DNA of 64,000 bases from Nibricoccus aquaticus (GTDB lineage Bacteria > Verrucomicrobiota > Verrucomicrobiia > Opitutales > Opitutaceae). Shown in pieces: positions 34,010-43,697 of the stretch. Made by a program: the position numbers and the translations under genes. Within the stretch, counting starts at the first letter, position 1, and each line of letters opens with the position of its first letter. The DNA lies in the NCBI RefSeq assembly GCF_002310495.1, contig NZ_CP023344.1, forward strand, positions 124,001 to 188,000. The letters run 5' to 3'. A model generated the notes under the pieces. It was not told the DNA's origin. It saw nothing but the letters and a program-made list of their open reading frames with translations, and did no database searches.

Positions 34010-35449
34010 TTAGTTGACGTAACCCTCTTCGCCGTGCTCGTTGATGTCGAGCCCCTGGCGTTCGGTTTCAGGCGAAGGACGCAGGCCGATGACGGCTTTG
34101 ACGATGAAGGCGATGATCGCCGTGGCGACCACACTCCAGACGATCGTCAGGCCGATCGCCTTGAACTGGGACATCAGGAGACCTTCCTTGAGAGGACCGA
34201 CCACCGAGTTGATTTTTTCGTCGGCAAACACGCCGGTGAGGATTGCACCGAGGGTGCCGCCCACGCCGTGGACGCCGAACGTGTCGAGCGCGTCGTCGTA
34301 ACCGAGCTTATTCTTCAAGTAAGCGACTGCGAGATACGGGATGATACCGGCAAGCACGCCGATGATGACCGCGGAGGAGACACTCACAAAACCAGCGCAA
34401 GGAGTGATCACCACCAGACCGGCGACGATACCCGAGCAAAAACCGAGAACCGACGCATGACCACGAGTGATCCATTCAGTCATGGCCCAGACAAAGCCAC
34501 CGACAGCGGCGGCAATCGTCGTGGTGGCGAATGCGTTCGATGCGATCGCGTCAGCGCCGAGCGCGGAACCGGCGTTAAAGCCGTACCACCCCACCCAGAG
34601 CATGCCGGTGCCGACCATACAGAGCACCATCGAGTGCGGCGCCATCTTCTCTTTGCCGTAGCCGATACGTGGCCCAAGGATGATACAGAGAACAAGCGCA
34701 GACCAGCCGGAGGTCATGTGGACCACCGTGCCACCAGCGAAGTCGATCGCCTTGATCGTGGCGTTCGCATTGAGGATGCCGCTCATGAATCCAGTCGTGG
34801 ACCAGACCATGTGGGCGAAGGGGAAATAAACCACGAACATCCAGATCGCGACGAATGCGAGTACCGCGAGGAACTTCATGCGCTCGGCGATCGCGCCGAC
34901 GATCAGCGCCGGCGTGATGATGGCGAACGAGAGCTGGAACATCGCCCACATCGTATCGCTGATCCACCAGTAACCCGCGCCGGTCGCGCCAGGGTTCACG
35001 CCGTTCAGGAAAGCGTACGCGCCATCACCGATGAACGCGTTGCCGGCGCCGAACGCCAGGCTGTAACCGATCGCCCACCACAAGATGGTGACGAGCCCCG
35101 CGATGCCCATGCACTGCGCGAGCACGGAGAGGACGTTCTTCTTGCGAACCAGACCGCCGTAGAAAAGAGCGAGGCCGGGCATCGTCATGAAGATGACCAG
35201 CGCCGTGCTCACCATCTGCCACGCGTTGTGGCCGGGGCCCGGGCCAGGGATCTTAGAGGCCACGTCGGGCGTGCGGGCCGCGTTGTTAAAGTAGGCTTCG
35301 ATGTCAGCGACGCGCTGTTCGAGCGTCGGTTCAGGCAGTGCCGCAGGGGCGGCGGCCGGTTCGGTTTGGGCCCAGGCGCTCACTGCGGTGAAACACGCAA
35401 GAAAGAGCCAGGCGGCTAGACGGGTAGGTTTAAGCAAGGATCGAATCAT
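34010..35449 (-). CDS. amt1: Ammonium transporter Amt, copy 1
   Basis: Amt/Rh channel. From the Met at 35449 the protein is 479 aa with a signal peptide (LAAWLFLACFTAVSAWA) followed by a periplasmic Pro/Ala segment and eleven membrane helices. Key residues: the pore twin histidines in DFAGGTVVHMTSGWSA and DTFGVHGVGGTLGAIL, the Phe gate region LFYGGLVRKKNVLSV and NGVNPGATG-type loops. A further in-frame Met lies at 35494 but has no better ribosome site and would lengthen the signal peptide. It is partnered with glnK1 (23 bp downstream). The N-terminal extension before helix 1 is longer than in enteric AmtB. Confidence 0.95.
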   Translation of the reverse strand: MIRSLLKPTRLAAWLFLACFTAVSAWAQTEPAAAPAALPEPTLEQRVADIEAYFNNAARTPDVASKIPGPGPGHNAWQMVSTALVIFMTMPGLALFYGGLVRKKNVLSVLAQCMGIAGLVTILWWAIGYSLAFGAGNAFIGDGAYAFLNGVNPGATGAGYWWISDTMWAMFQLSFAIITPALIVGAIAERMKFLAVLAFVAIWMFVVYFPFAHMVWSTTGFMSGILNANATIKAIDFAGGTVVHMTSGWSALVLCIILGPRIGYGKEKMAPHSMVLCMVGTGMLWVGWYGFNAGSALGADAIASNAFATTTIAAAVGGFVWAMTEWITRGHASVLGFCSGIVAGLVVITPCAGFVSVSSAVIIGVLAGIIPYLAVAYLKNKLGYDDALDTFGVHGVGGTLGAILTGVFADEKINSVVGPLKEGLLMSQFKAIGLTIVWSVVATAIIAFIVKAVIGLRPSPETERQGLDINEHGEEGYVN

Positions 35450-35590
35450 GACGGAAACGATTTTAGCAGCATTGATGCCATGAGGTATTTTCATGCTAGT
35501 TTGTGCGAAAATTTCGTTACGGGCACGTCCGTCCCCTCAAACACACTGCCTGGCATCCCTCTCCTACGCGCCCCCCAGCCATGCTACCTC

Positions 35591-35627
35591 AATAAAAAGC
35601 CGGCCCCATGGACAGGAGCCGGCTTTG
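35591..35627 (-). terminator. Rho-independent terminator of glnK2
   Basis: AAGCCGGC (35597-35604) pairs with GCCGGCTT (35618-35625), followed on the minus strand by TTTATT. It lies 35 bp after the glnK2 stop codon, between glnK2 and amt1, so amt1-glnK1 probably has its own promoter. Confidence 0.88.
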
Positions 35628-35661
35628 CGAAAACGGAGCCGTGAGGATTATTAAATCCGGC

Positions 35662-36079
<418 letters not shown>

Positions 36080-36115
36080 CACGAGTAGAGTTTGGCAATA
36101 GTTCGAGTAGGGAAG

Positions 36116-37492
36116 TTATTTGTGAGCGGGCGTGAAGTCGGGATACGCCTCGTTGCCATGCTCGCCGACATCGAGACCCTCGATCTCCTCTTCGGCGCTG
36201 ACCCGCAGACCCATGACGATCTTGATCACGTAGAAGGACACGAAACAGAAGATAAACGTGAACGCCCCGATGGCGACGATACCCTTAAGCTGCGACATCA
36301 GCTGGGCACCGCCAGCGAGCTTTCCAAAGAGACCGACTGCCAGTGTGCCCCAGATGCCGTTCACCAGATGGACCGACGTGGCACCGACAGGATCGTCGAG
36401 CTTGATTTTGTCGAAGAAGAAAACCGAGAACACCACGAGTATGCCACCGATCAACCCGATGATGATCGCTTCATTCGGCCCCATTTGATCGGCACCGGCG
36501 GTGATGGCCACCAGACCGGCGAGGATGCCGTTAAGCGCCATGGAAACGTCAGGCTTTTTCTGGAGCAACCACGACGTCAGCGTCGATGACACACCACCAG
36601 CTGCCGCAGCCAGCGAGGTCGTCACCAGCACCAGCGAAACTGCGCCAGGGTTCGCGGACAGCACCGAGCCACCATTAAAGCCGAACCAGCCCAGCCAGAG
36701 GATGAACACACCGATCGTCGCGAGCGGGATCGAGTGACCGAGGATCGGAAGCACTTTGCCCTCTTTGTTATATTTGCCGATGCGCGGCCCGAGGATGATG
36801 ATGCCCGCCAGCGCACCCCAGCCACCCACCGAGTGTACTAGAGTCGAACCTGCGAAATCGTAGAACGGCGTCGCCATCGTGTTCAGCCAGCCGTTGCCCC
36901 ATTTCCACATGCCCGTGATCGGATAGGAAATCGTCACGATCAAAACCGTGAACACCATGAACGAGCTCAGCTTGATACGCTCGGCCACCGCGCCAGAAAC
37001 GATCGTCGCCGCTGTCGCCGCAAACATCGCCTGGTAAAGGAAGTCCGTCCAGTACGTGTAACCGGCATTGTAAACATTAGTGAGACTCGCGACCTCGTCC
37101 GTGACGCCGATCCCGACCCCGGCAAAACCGAACCATTTCCCGGCATAATCAGCGCCTGGGTACATCAGATTAAAGCCGATAAACGCGTACGTCAGGATGC
37201 CGATGCACGGCACGATCGTATTTTTGAACATGATGTTGGCTGTGTTCTTCGAGCGCGTGAGCCCCGACTCTACACAGGCGAAGCCCAGGTTCATGAAAAA
37301 AACCAAGGACGCCGCCACCATCATCCACACGTTATTGACCGTGAAGAGCGTGTACTCTGGGGACGCCTGAAAGGCGGCCACATCGGCGTATTTGGGCGCA
37401 TCTTGCGCGACGAGGGGTGCGACGACCGCAAGCGCCGCGAGTGCGCCTGCCATTTTGAGGAGCCCGGACGAGGGCTGGAACCTTAGCTTCAT
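36116..37492 (-). CDS. amt2: Ammonium transporter Amt, copy 2
   Basis: Amt channel of 458 aa with signal peptide GALAALAVVAPLVA and eleven predicted helices. Twin-His pore residues are in YDFAGSTLVHSVGGWGAL and PVGATSVHLVNGIWGTL; the first helix reads WMMVAASLVFFMNLGFACVE, with the cytoplasmic SGLTRSKNTANIM following. The sequence is clearly divergent from amt1 (for example GADYAGKWFGFAGVGIG here), so the two pairs are not recent duplicates at the channel level, unlike the P-II genes. It is the promoter-proximal gene of the minus-strand cluster; a sigma-54-like promoter lies 70-85 bp upstream. Confidence 0.95.
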   Translation of the reverse strand: MKLRFQPSSGLLKMAGALAALAVVAPLVAQDAPKYADVAAFQASPEYTLFTVNNVWMMVAASLVFFMNLGFACVESGLTRSKNTANIMFKNTIVPCIGILTYAFIGFNLMYPGADYAGKWFGFAGVGIGVTDEVASLTNVYNAGYTYWTDFLYQAMFAATAATIVSGAVAERIKLSSFMVFTVLIVTISYPITGMWKWGNGWLNTMATPFYDFAGSTLVHSVGGWGALAGIIILGPRIGKYNKEGKVLPILGHSIPLATIGVFILWLGWFGFNGGSVLSANPGAVSLVLVTTSLAAAAGGVSSTLTSWLLQKKPDVSMALNGILAGLVAITAGADQMGPNEAIIIGLIGGILVVFSVFFFDKIKLDDPVGATSVHLVNGIWGTLAVGLFGKLAGGAQLMSQLKGIVAIGAFTFIFCFVSFYVIKIVMGLRVSAEEEIEGLDVGEHGNEAYPDFTPAHK

Positions 37493-37562
37493 AGTATCTT
37501 TCAGGTGTTGTGGGTTGGCGTATGCGGAAGAAGCCGGGCGCTAATGCCGGGCGCGGACAAAA

Positions 37563-37578
37563 AGCACAGTGTATGCCA
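37563..37578 (-). promoter_or_regulatory. Candidate sigma-54 promoter of amt2-glnK2
   Basis: On the minus strand TGGCATACACTGTGCT gives the -24 GG and -12 GC with the exact 10-base spacing of RpoN promoters (consensus TGGCAC-N5-TTGC). The -12 box deviates by one base (GTGC). It would place the transcription start about 60 bp before the amt2 start. RpoN/NtrC control of amtB-glnK is established in proteobacteria; here it is inferred. Confidence 0.55.
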
Positions 37579-37681
37579 AAGGCAGGTCGTCCTTATAAAC
37601 CTCCGATCAGCATTCTATTGGTTCGCCGGACTCTAAGCATAAGCGCTGCATCGGGACGTCGATTTGAACCCTGTCGTCACC

Positions 37682-38977
37682 ATGCCTGCTCATCTAGCGG
37701 AAATCCCTCCCCTGCTCATCATTCCCTTCGGTCTGCTGCTGCTGCTGATCGCTGTCATGCCGCTCTCTCCGGACAGAGTGAAACACTGGTGGGAACATCG
37801 CTACGCTTACGTCGCAGTCGGCCTCGGTCTCCTTGTTGCCGCCTACTATGTTTTCAAAATCCCCGACGGCGGCCACACCGTGCTCCACACCCTTCACGAG
37901 TACATTTCATTCATCGCCTTGATCGGCTCCCTCTTTGTCGTTGCCGGCGGGATACATCTCAACGTCAAGGGCAGCGCCACTCCGCTCGAAAATGCCGTCT
38001 TCCTTTTCGCGGGCGCCATCCTCGCCAACTTTGTCGGTACCACCGGCGCTTCGATGGTTCTCATCCGTCCGTTCATCCGCATGAACAAGGTCCGGGTCAG
38101 CTCGTACCACATCGTTTTCTTCATCTTCATAGTCTCAAACGTTGGTGGCGCCCTCACGCCCATCGGTGACCCGCCGCTTTTTCTCGGTTATCTCAGAGGA
38201 GTTCCGTTCTTCTGGCTGCTCGAGCGCGCAGTGCTTCCCTGGCTCTTCACCGTCGGCGCGATTCTCGCCGCCTTTTTCGTCATCGACCGCCGCTGCTACA
38301 ACAAAATCCCTCGCTCGCTTCAGACCCAGGCGGCCCAGCCCGAACAATGGCGTTTCGATGGCTCGATCAATGTTCTCTTCCTTGCCTTGATTATCGGCGC
38401 TGTATTCCTGCCCGAGCGCTGGTTTCTGCGTGAAATCGTCATGCTCGCCGCCGCCGTCGCCTCCTACCGTCTGACCCCTCGCCTCATTCACGAAGAAAAC
38501 AAATTCACCTTCGGCCCGATTAAAGAGGTCGGCTTCCTGTTCATCGGCATTTTCATGACCATGATGCCGGCACTCGGCTACTTGGAACTCCACGGTGCGG
38601 GCTTCGGCATCACCCAGCCGCTGCACTACTACTTCGCCACAGGCTCTCTCTCCGCCGTCCTCGACAACGCCCCGACCTACCTGAACTTCCTTAAACTCGC
38701 TCAGGTCAGCACCGCCACCAGTGGAGTCGTGGATGACACCCCCGCCGCCATGCAGGCATTTCTAGCCGCACATCCGTCACTGGTTATCGCCGTCAGCCTT
38801 GGCGCGGTCTTCTTCGGCGCGATGACCTATATCGGCAACGGTCCAAACTTCATGGTCAAATCCATCGCCGAGTCAGCAGGCGTCAAAGTCCCATCCTTCT
38901 TCGGCTACATCCTCCGCTACAGCCTGCCCGTATTGCTGCCTATTCTGATCCTGACCGCGGCTATTTTCCTGCGATAA
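37682..38977 (+). CDS. Na+/H+ antiporter, NhaD/CitMHS-like (ion transporter superfamily)
   Basis: Membrane protein of 431 aa with about twelve helices, starting MPAHLAEIPPLLIIPFGLLL. Signature segments are AILANFVGTTGASMVLIRPFIRMN and VSNVGGALTPIGDPPLFLGYL (the conserved NxGGxLTPIGDPPL of NhaD-type antiporters), repeated in inverted fashion as GSLSAVLDNAPTYLNFLK and AMTYIGNGPNFMVKSIAE. It probably exchanges sodium for protons at the inner membrane. It is divergent from the amt cluster and convergent with the transglutaminase gene (20 bp apart). A TTG further upstream is possible but the ATG is preferred. Confidence 0.9.
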   Translation: MPAHLAEIPPLLIIPFGLLLLLIAVMPLSPDRVKHWWEHRYAYVAVGLGLLVAAYYVFKIPDGGHTVLHTLHEYISFIALIGSLFVVAGGIHLNVKGSATPLENAVFLFAGAILANFVGTTGASMVLIRPFIRMNKVRVSSYHIVFFIFIVSNVGGALTPIGDPPLFLGYLRGVPFFWLLERAVLPWLFTVGAILAAFFVIDRRCYNKIPRSLQTQAAQPEQWRFDGSINVLFLALIIGAVFLPERWFLREIVMLAAAVASYRLTPRLIHEENKFTFGPIKEVGFLFIGIFMTMMPALGYLELHGAGFGITQPLHYYFATGSLSAVLDNAPTYLNFLKLAQVSTATSGVVDDTPAAMQAFLAAHPSLVIAVSLGAVFFGAMTYIGNGPNFMVKSIAESAGVKVPSFFGYILRYSLPVLLPILILTAAIFLR

Positions 38978-38997
38978 CGCGAGTACGTCTGCCACGC

Positions 38998-41196
38998 TCA
39001 GCCGCGCGCTCGCCGCCGCCCGAGCTTTCGCGCCTTCCGCCAGAGAGCTCCCGTGTCCGGCCAGCTCCCGCGCGGACCGTAGCGCACCTTTTCCAGCTCC
39101 GCCCGCACCGCACGCAACTCCTCCGGCGCCCCTCCGCCCCCGTCGAGTCTGCGCAACCACCGGCCCGCCTCGCGCCGCACCGGATCGATCCCGCCCCCGC
39201 GCGCGCTCCGCCAGCTTAGCCACCACGCACGTACCTTCCGCCGCCAGGCCAGCCACAACACCCCCAGCCCGGCCCCAGCCCCCGCGATCCACCCAATGCG
39301 CCCGCCACTCCACGGCTGCATCAGCCAGCCCTTTATCCACGCGAGTGCCTGATCGGCGAATGCCTTCAAGTTTCTCCCGACGTCCTGTGCGCTTTCCTTC
39401 AGCGCCTCTCGCAACACCCGCTGATCCCCCTGGTCGAAGTTCACGATCCGCCGGTACCAGAACAACCGCAGCCGGTCCACCGTCGCCGCCCACCCACCAT
39501 CTTCATCGCGCAAGCCCGCCGCTCCCATCAACGCCTCCAGCGCATCCACGCCACCATCGCCCCGCCCCGCCGCCGTCGTCGGGTCAACGCGCACCCAGCT
39601 CTCAGCCCCGTCAAAAATCTCGCACCACGCGTGCGCGTTCGAGTTGCGCACGATCAGGTAATCCTCGTTCCACGCCCCGCCCACGAAGCCCGCCACCACC
39701 CGCGCCGGATGCCCTGCCGCCCTCGCCAGCAACGTGAACGCCCCCGCGAACAACTCACAGTGTCCCGGCTCTTTCGATACGAGCCACCGTACCAGCGGAT
39801 CGCCCGCGCCCGCCGGTATCTCCGGACTTAGCGAGTACGCATGACGTCCCCCCAGCCACGCCTGCGCCTTCTGCGAAAACTCGCCCGCCGACAGCTCCAC
39901 GCCCCCCGTGATTTCCGCCACCACCTGCGCCAGCAACGTCTCATCCGCCTCGCTCAAGCTCAGCTCCATCATCGTCGGCCGGTTCGGCATCTTCGCCCGC
40001 CGCTCCTCGTCGCTCAACCGCAACCACCCCGCAAACTCCGGATCGCGCAGCGCCTCCCGCCCCGTCATCCCGCGCACCCGGTACGCCTTCATCGCCATCG
40101 GCTCCCGCGTCAGCTCGATCACCCGCAACCTCCGGCTCGCCCGCAGACTTTGCGGCTCCGTGAAACTCATCCGCTCAAATCCTCCCGTCAGCGGCAGATA
40201 CCGCCCCACACCCGCCTCGACATAAAACGTCCACGCCACCGACCGCCTCGACGGCGGCTCTCCGCCCGAGATAGCCGGCACCGTCACCACCGGATCAAAC
40301 GCCGCCGCCTTCAACCCCGCCGACAGCCGGAAACTCTGCTCGCGGTACTCGTCCATCACCACCATCCGCCAGTACAGCTGCTCAGGCAGCGACGCCCGGT
40401 CTCCCACCTCCACCCGCATAGCCACGCTTTCATCTTTCGAAATCTCCCCCACGTCCCCGAACCGCAGCGTATCCGTAAACCCCGAGTTCGACTTCCGCTT
40501 CATCATCCCCTCCAGAAAAAGACTGTTCCTCAACTCGAACCGCGGGATCGCCAGAAACAACAACCCCGACACCACCGCCACACCCACAAACAACACACCG
40601 CCAAAAACCAAAATTCTCCAGTCCGCCACCGCGCGCACTTTCTTAAACACCCTGCGCCACTCCACCCGTTCCGCCCACCCGGGCACCCGCCCCGCCTCGG
40701 CCGCCTTCACTCCCGCCGCCTCCGACAGCGTCATCGCCATCAACATCGCCAGCCCCAGCACCGTGAACGCCATGATCTGCGCCGCGAACCCCATCGACAC
40801 AGTCAGCACACCCGCCACCACCACGAGAAACAACCCCAGCACCACCAGTTGCAACTCGTCGCGCCGTCTCCGGTAACTGATCGCCCGATACGTCAGCAGC
40901 AGCAGCGCCAGCCGCGTCATCACCGTCAGCACCTCGCCCTGCGCGTAGAAATCATACACGGCAAACGCCACGATCGCGGGAAACGCCAGCCGGTGAACCC
41001 ACCCCGGCACCCGCCCCGGCAGCGCCGGTTTCCACAGCACGAGCAGCACCGCCGCCGTGCAGACGCCCAGCATCCACTCCGCCCCCACATCGAGAAACGC
41101 CACCGCCCACGCGCCCGTGAGTGCGGCGATTCCGCCGAGCATCCACCGCAGTTGCAGCAGTTCGTCGTGATTAAGCTGAGGCCGCTTTTTCTCCAT
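38998..41196 (-). CDS. Transglutaminase-like membrane protein (TgpA type)
   Basis: Protein of 732 aa. Residues ~1-200 contain about six membrane helices (DUF3488-like), then a periplasmic transglutaminase domain with the Cys-His-Asp triad: KEPGHCELFAGAFTLLARAAG, NSNAHAWCEIFDG and WVRVDPTTAAG. One more helix (RIGWIAGAGAGLGVLWLAW) precedes a cytoplasmic DUF4129-like tail (RWLRRLDGGGGAPEELRAV). In related bacteria this is the last gene of MoxR-DUF58-TgpA units thought to act in envelope maturation. It overlaps the DUF58 gene by 26 bp; a start at 41142 would remove the overlap. Confidence 0.92.
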   Translation of the reverse strand: MEKKRPQLNHDELLQLRWMLGGIAALTGAWAVAFLDVGAEWMLGVCTAAVLLVLWKPALPGRVPGWVHRLAFPAIVAFAVYDFYAQGEVLTVMTRLALLLLTYRAISYRRRRDELQLVVLGLFLVVVAGVLTVSMGFAAQIMAFTVLGLAMLMAMTLSEAAGVKAAEAGRVPGWAERVEWRRVFKKVRAVADWRILVFGGVLFVGVAVVSGLLFLAIPRFELRNSLFLEGMMKRKSNSGFTDTLRFGDVGEISKDESVAMRVEVGDRASLPEQLYWRMVVMDEYREQSFRLSAGLKAAAFDPVVTVPAISGGEPPSRRSVAWTFYVEAGVGRYLPLTGGFERMSFTEPQSLRASRRLRVIELTREPMAMKAYRVRGMTGREALRDPEFAGWLRLSDEERRAKMPNRPTMMELSLSEADETLLAQVVAEITGGVELSAGEFSQKAQAWLGGRHAYSLSPEIPAGAGDPLVRWLVSKEPGHCELFAGAFTLLARAAGHPARVVAGFVGGAWNEDYLIVRNSNAHAWCEIFDGAESWVRVDPTTAAGRGDGGVDALEALMGAAGLRDEDGGWAATVDRLRLFWYRRIVNFDQGDQRVLREALKESAQDVGRNLKAFADQALAWIKGWLMQPWSGGRIGWIAGAGAGLGVLWLAWRRKVRAWWLSWRSARGGGIDPVRREAGRWLRRLDGGGGAPEELRAVRAELEKVRYGPRGSWPDTGALWRKARKLGRRRARG

Positions 41197-42328
41197 CGAC
41201 GTAGGCGGCCACCCCGCGCGCCCCCTCGGGCGCGAAGATCAGCACATTTTTCCGTTTCAATTTCATTTCCATCTTCACACCTGCGGAATCGCTCCGCGCC
41301 CCGCCGTTTTCCGACAATGGCCCCACCAGCGCCACCGCATCGAGAAACGCCTCCAGATCCGCCACCCGCCGCACCGCCATCGGCGCTTCATCGTTGATCG
41401 CCACCAGCAACAACCGGCCCGCGCGAAACAAATCCTCCGCGAGCGTCGCCGCCAGACCGCACAACAACTCGAACTGCTCCGCCCGCGTCCACACTTCCGC
41501 CGGCGTCCGCAGCCACAGCGAATACCCGTCCTCCCCGTCCGCCGCCCGCCGCGTCACCATCAACCGCCCCAGCCGCGCCGTCGCCTTCCAGTGAATCGCA
41601 CGGTGCGAATCCCCCTGCGCGTATCGGCGTAGCGAATGCAACTCCGCCCCGCCCCCCGCCCGCGCCAGCGCCCGCCCCGGCTGCGCCCGCTCCCACAACG
41701 CCGCCGGAAACCGCCGGTACTCCACCGCCGCCGGCCACACGATCAGCTCCCGCGTCAGCCGCACCGGAAACGTCTTCCGTAAAAACCCAAAGGGAAACAG
41801 CGACCCCACCGCCTCCAGCGAAAGCACTTCCTTCCCGCGCCGCGCCGGCCGCACCGTCCAGTCCAGCCGTGCCTCCCCGCCCGCATCCAGCCGCTCGCGC
41901 AGATCCAGCCGCTCCGCTTTCGCGAGGCTCGTGCTCTTCAACTCAAACCACACGCCATACGTCGGCAGCACCCGCTTCGCATTGAGCAGTTCCAGCACCA
42001 CCGGATGCGCCTGCCCCGCCCTCATCGGCGGCTCCGCCACCAGCCGCCACCTCACGCCCGACAGATTCAGCCACGATAACACGCCGCTCAGCACCAGACA
42101 CGCCAGCAGCAGCGACAGCGTGATGAACAAAATATTATTCGCCGAATTATACGCCGCCAGCCCCACGCCCAGCGAAAGCGCCACCAGCACCGCCCCCGGC
42201 AGCGTCATCCGCACCCGCTGTCCACGCTGCGGATACACCAGTGCCCACACCAACCGGCGCCAAAACCGCCTGTGCCCGCTCACGGCACCCGACGGACCAG
42301 CAAATTCATTGGGCAGCGCGGCGCTCAC
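41171..42328 (-). CDS. DUF58 domain protein
   Basis: Protein of 385 aa. Two membrane helices near the N-terminus (MTLPGAVLVALSLGVGLAAY, ILFITLSLLLACLVLSGVL) lead to a beta-rich segment (RWRLVAEPPMRAGQAHPVVL) and the DUF58 core with the diagnostic LHSLRRYAQGDSHRAIHWKATARLGRLMV. That signature (RxYxxGDxxRxIxWxxxAR) recalls vWA-like proteins that work with MoxR ATPases. The start overlaps the MoxR stop by 4 bp and the stop overlaps the transglutaminase start, a fully coupled three-gene operon. Confidence 0.92.
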   Translation of the reverse strand: MSAALPNEFAGPSGAVSGHRRFWRRLVWALVYPQRGQRVRMTLPGAVLVALSLGVGLAAYNSANNILFITLSLLLACLVLSGVLSWLNLSGVRWRLVAEPPMRAGQAHPVVLELLNAKRVLPTYGVWFELKSTSLAKAERLDLRERLDAGGEARLDWTVRPARRGKEVLSLEAVGSLFPFGFLRKTFPVRLTRELIVWPAAVEYRRFPAALWERAQPGRALARAGGGAELHSLRRYAQGDSHRAIHWKATARLGRLMVTRRAADGEDGYSLWLRTPAEVWTRAEQFELLCGLAATLAEDLFRAGRLLLVAINDEAPMAVRRVADLEAFLDAVALVGPLSENGGARSDSAGVKMEMKLKRKNVLIFAPEGARGVAAYVDGEKAASA

Positions 42329-43296
42329 AGCGGCGGCGGCAACGTCCCCAGAATCCGTTTCAACACCGCCGTCACCAACCGCCGCTCCTCCAGCGAATCC
42401 GACCCCGGCCGCACCAGCGCCAGCCGGTGAGCAAACACCGGCATCACCAGCTCCGTCACATCGTCCGGCAACACAAAATCCCGCCCGCGCAACAACGCCC
42501 GCGCCTGCGCCGCCCGCTTCAGCGCCAGCCCACCGCGCACACTGATCCCCGCCTTGAACTCCGCCTCCGTCCGTGTCGCCGCCACGATCTTCAACAAGAA
42601 CTCCAGCACCGAGTCTTCCACAAACACCTGCGTCGATAGCCCCTGCAGCCTCAACAATTCATCGCGCGTGATCACCGGCGTCAGCTCGATCGCATCGTAC
42701 GCCGTCCGCACTGAACGCAGGATCTCCAACTCGTCCGCGCTCTGCGGATACCCCATGTGCAGCCGCATGAGAAACCGGTCCATCTGGCTCTCCGGCAGCG
42801 GAAAAGTCCCTTCGTAATCCACCGGATTCTGCGTCGCGAAAACCATGAACGGCGCGCCCACCGCATGCGCCGCCCCATCCACGGTCACCCGCGCCCGATC
42901 CATCACCTCCAGTAACGCCGACTGCGTCTTCGGTGTCGCCCGGTTGATCTCATCCGCCAGCACCACGTTCGCGAACACCGGCCCCTTCTTGAAAACAAAC
43001 TCCCGCACCGTCTCGTCGTAAATTGCCACGCCCGTCACATCCGTCGGCAGCAGATCGCTCGTAAACTGAATGCGCGAAAACGCCGAATCCATCGACCGCG
43101 CCAGCGCATACGCGAGCGTCGTCTTCCCCACGCCCGGCATGTCCTCGACCAGCGCATGACCGCCCGCCACGAGACACGTCAGCACCTGATCGATCACCTC
43201 GTCCTTACCCTTGATCGTCCGCCGCATATTCGCCCGCACACGATCCAGCGCCTGCTTGCCATCCGCGATCAACGTGCCCGAAACAAATTCACTCAT
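42325..43296 (-). CDS. MoxR-family AAA+ ATPase
   Basis: Cytoplasmic chaperone-like ATPase of 323 aa. Walker A is EDMPGVGKTTLAYALA, Walker B is NVVLADEINRATPKTQSALL, sensor 1 is FMVFATQNPVDYEGTFPLPESQMDRF, and the C-terminal lid helix includes GLALKRAAQARALLRGRDFV. MoxR proteins remodel partner proteins, usually a vWA/DUF58 protein such as the one encoded directly downstream. It is the first gene of the operon. The 5' side has a 400-bp repeat-rich gap shared with polX. Confidence 0.95.
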   Translation of the reverse strand: MSEFVSGTLIADGKQALDRVRANMRRTIKGKDEVIDQVLTCLVAGGHALVEDMPGVGKTTLAYALARSMDSAFSRIQFTSDLLPTDVTGVAIYDETVREFVFKKGPVFANVVLADEINRATPKTQSALLEVMDRARVTVDGAAHAVGAPFMVFATQNPVDYEGTFPLPESQMDRFLMRLHMGYPQSADELEILRSVRTAYDAIELTPVITRDELLRLQGLSTQVFVEDSVLEFLLKIVAATRTEAEFKAGISVRGGLALKRAAQARALLRGRDFVLPDDVTELVMPVFAHRLALVRPGSDSLEERRLVTAVLKRILGTLPPPL

Positions 43297-43697
43297 GCGC
43301 GCAAGCTACGCAGCCTCCTCCACCCCGCAAACGGGATTTCCAAGGACAGTCGGCCACAACCTCCTTTCAAAAAAAATTCACCGCCACGCCTCAGCCCTCC
43401 CGCTGATTCCGCATCCATCTTTCCGTTCCGTATCTGTGCCCATCCGTGAAATCTGTGGTGAAGACTCCGTCTCTGACTTGAAAACCACGCCTGACGCACC
43501 GCCCGCCCGCATTCCTCAATCCTGTCCATCCTGAATCACATCCGAACTCAGTCTCCGACTCACCACACACGCCCTCCGCGTCTCCGCGGTAAATTCACCT
43601 CTTCGTTCCGACCTTAGCGTCTTCGCGTCTTTGCTATTAACCAACCCGTCATCCGCGATCTGCTCGTATCACGCTTTCGCTACTCGCCATCCGCCAT
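43297..43697. repeat. 401-bp gap with dispersed repeats, between polX and moxR
   Basis: Three repeat types are visible: ATCCTGTCCATCCTG (43518-43544), CTCCGCGTCTCCGCGGT (43573-43590, also at 50369-50382), and TTAGCGTCTTCGCGTCTTTGC (43613-43634). No open frame with coding character is seen. Both flanking genes are on the minus strand, so the moxR promoter must lie here, but no clear boxes stand out. Confidence 0.7.
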
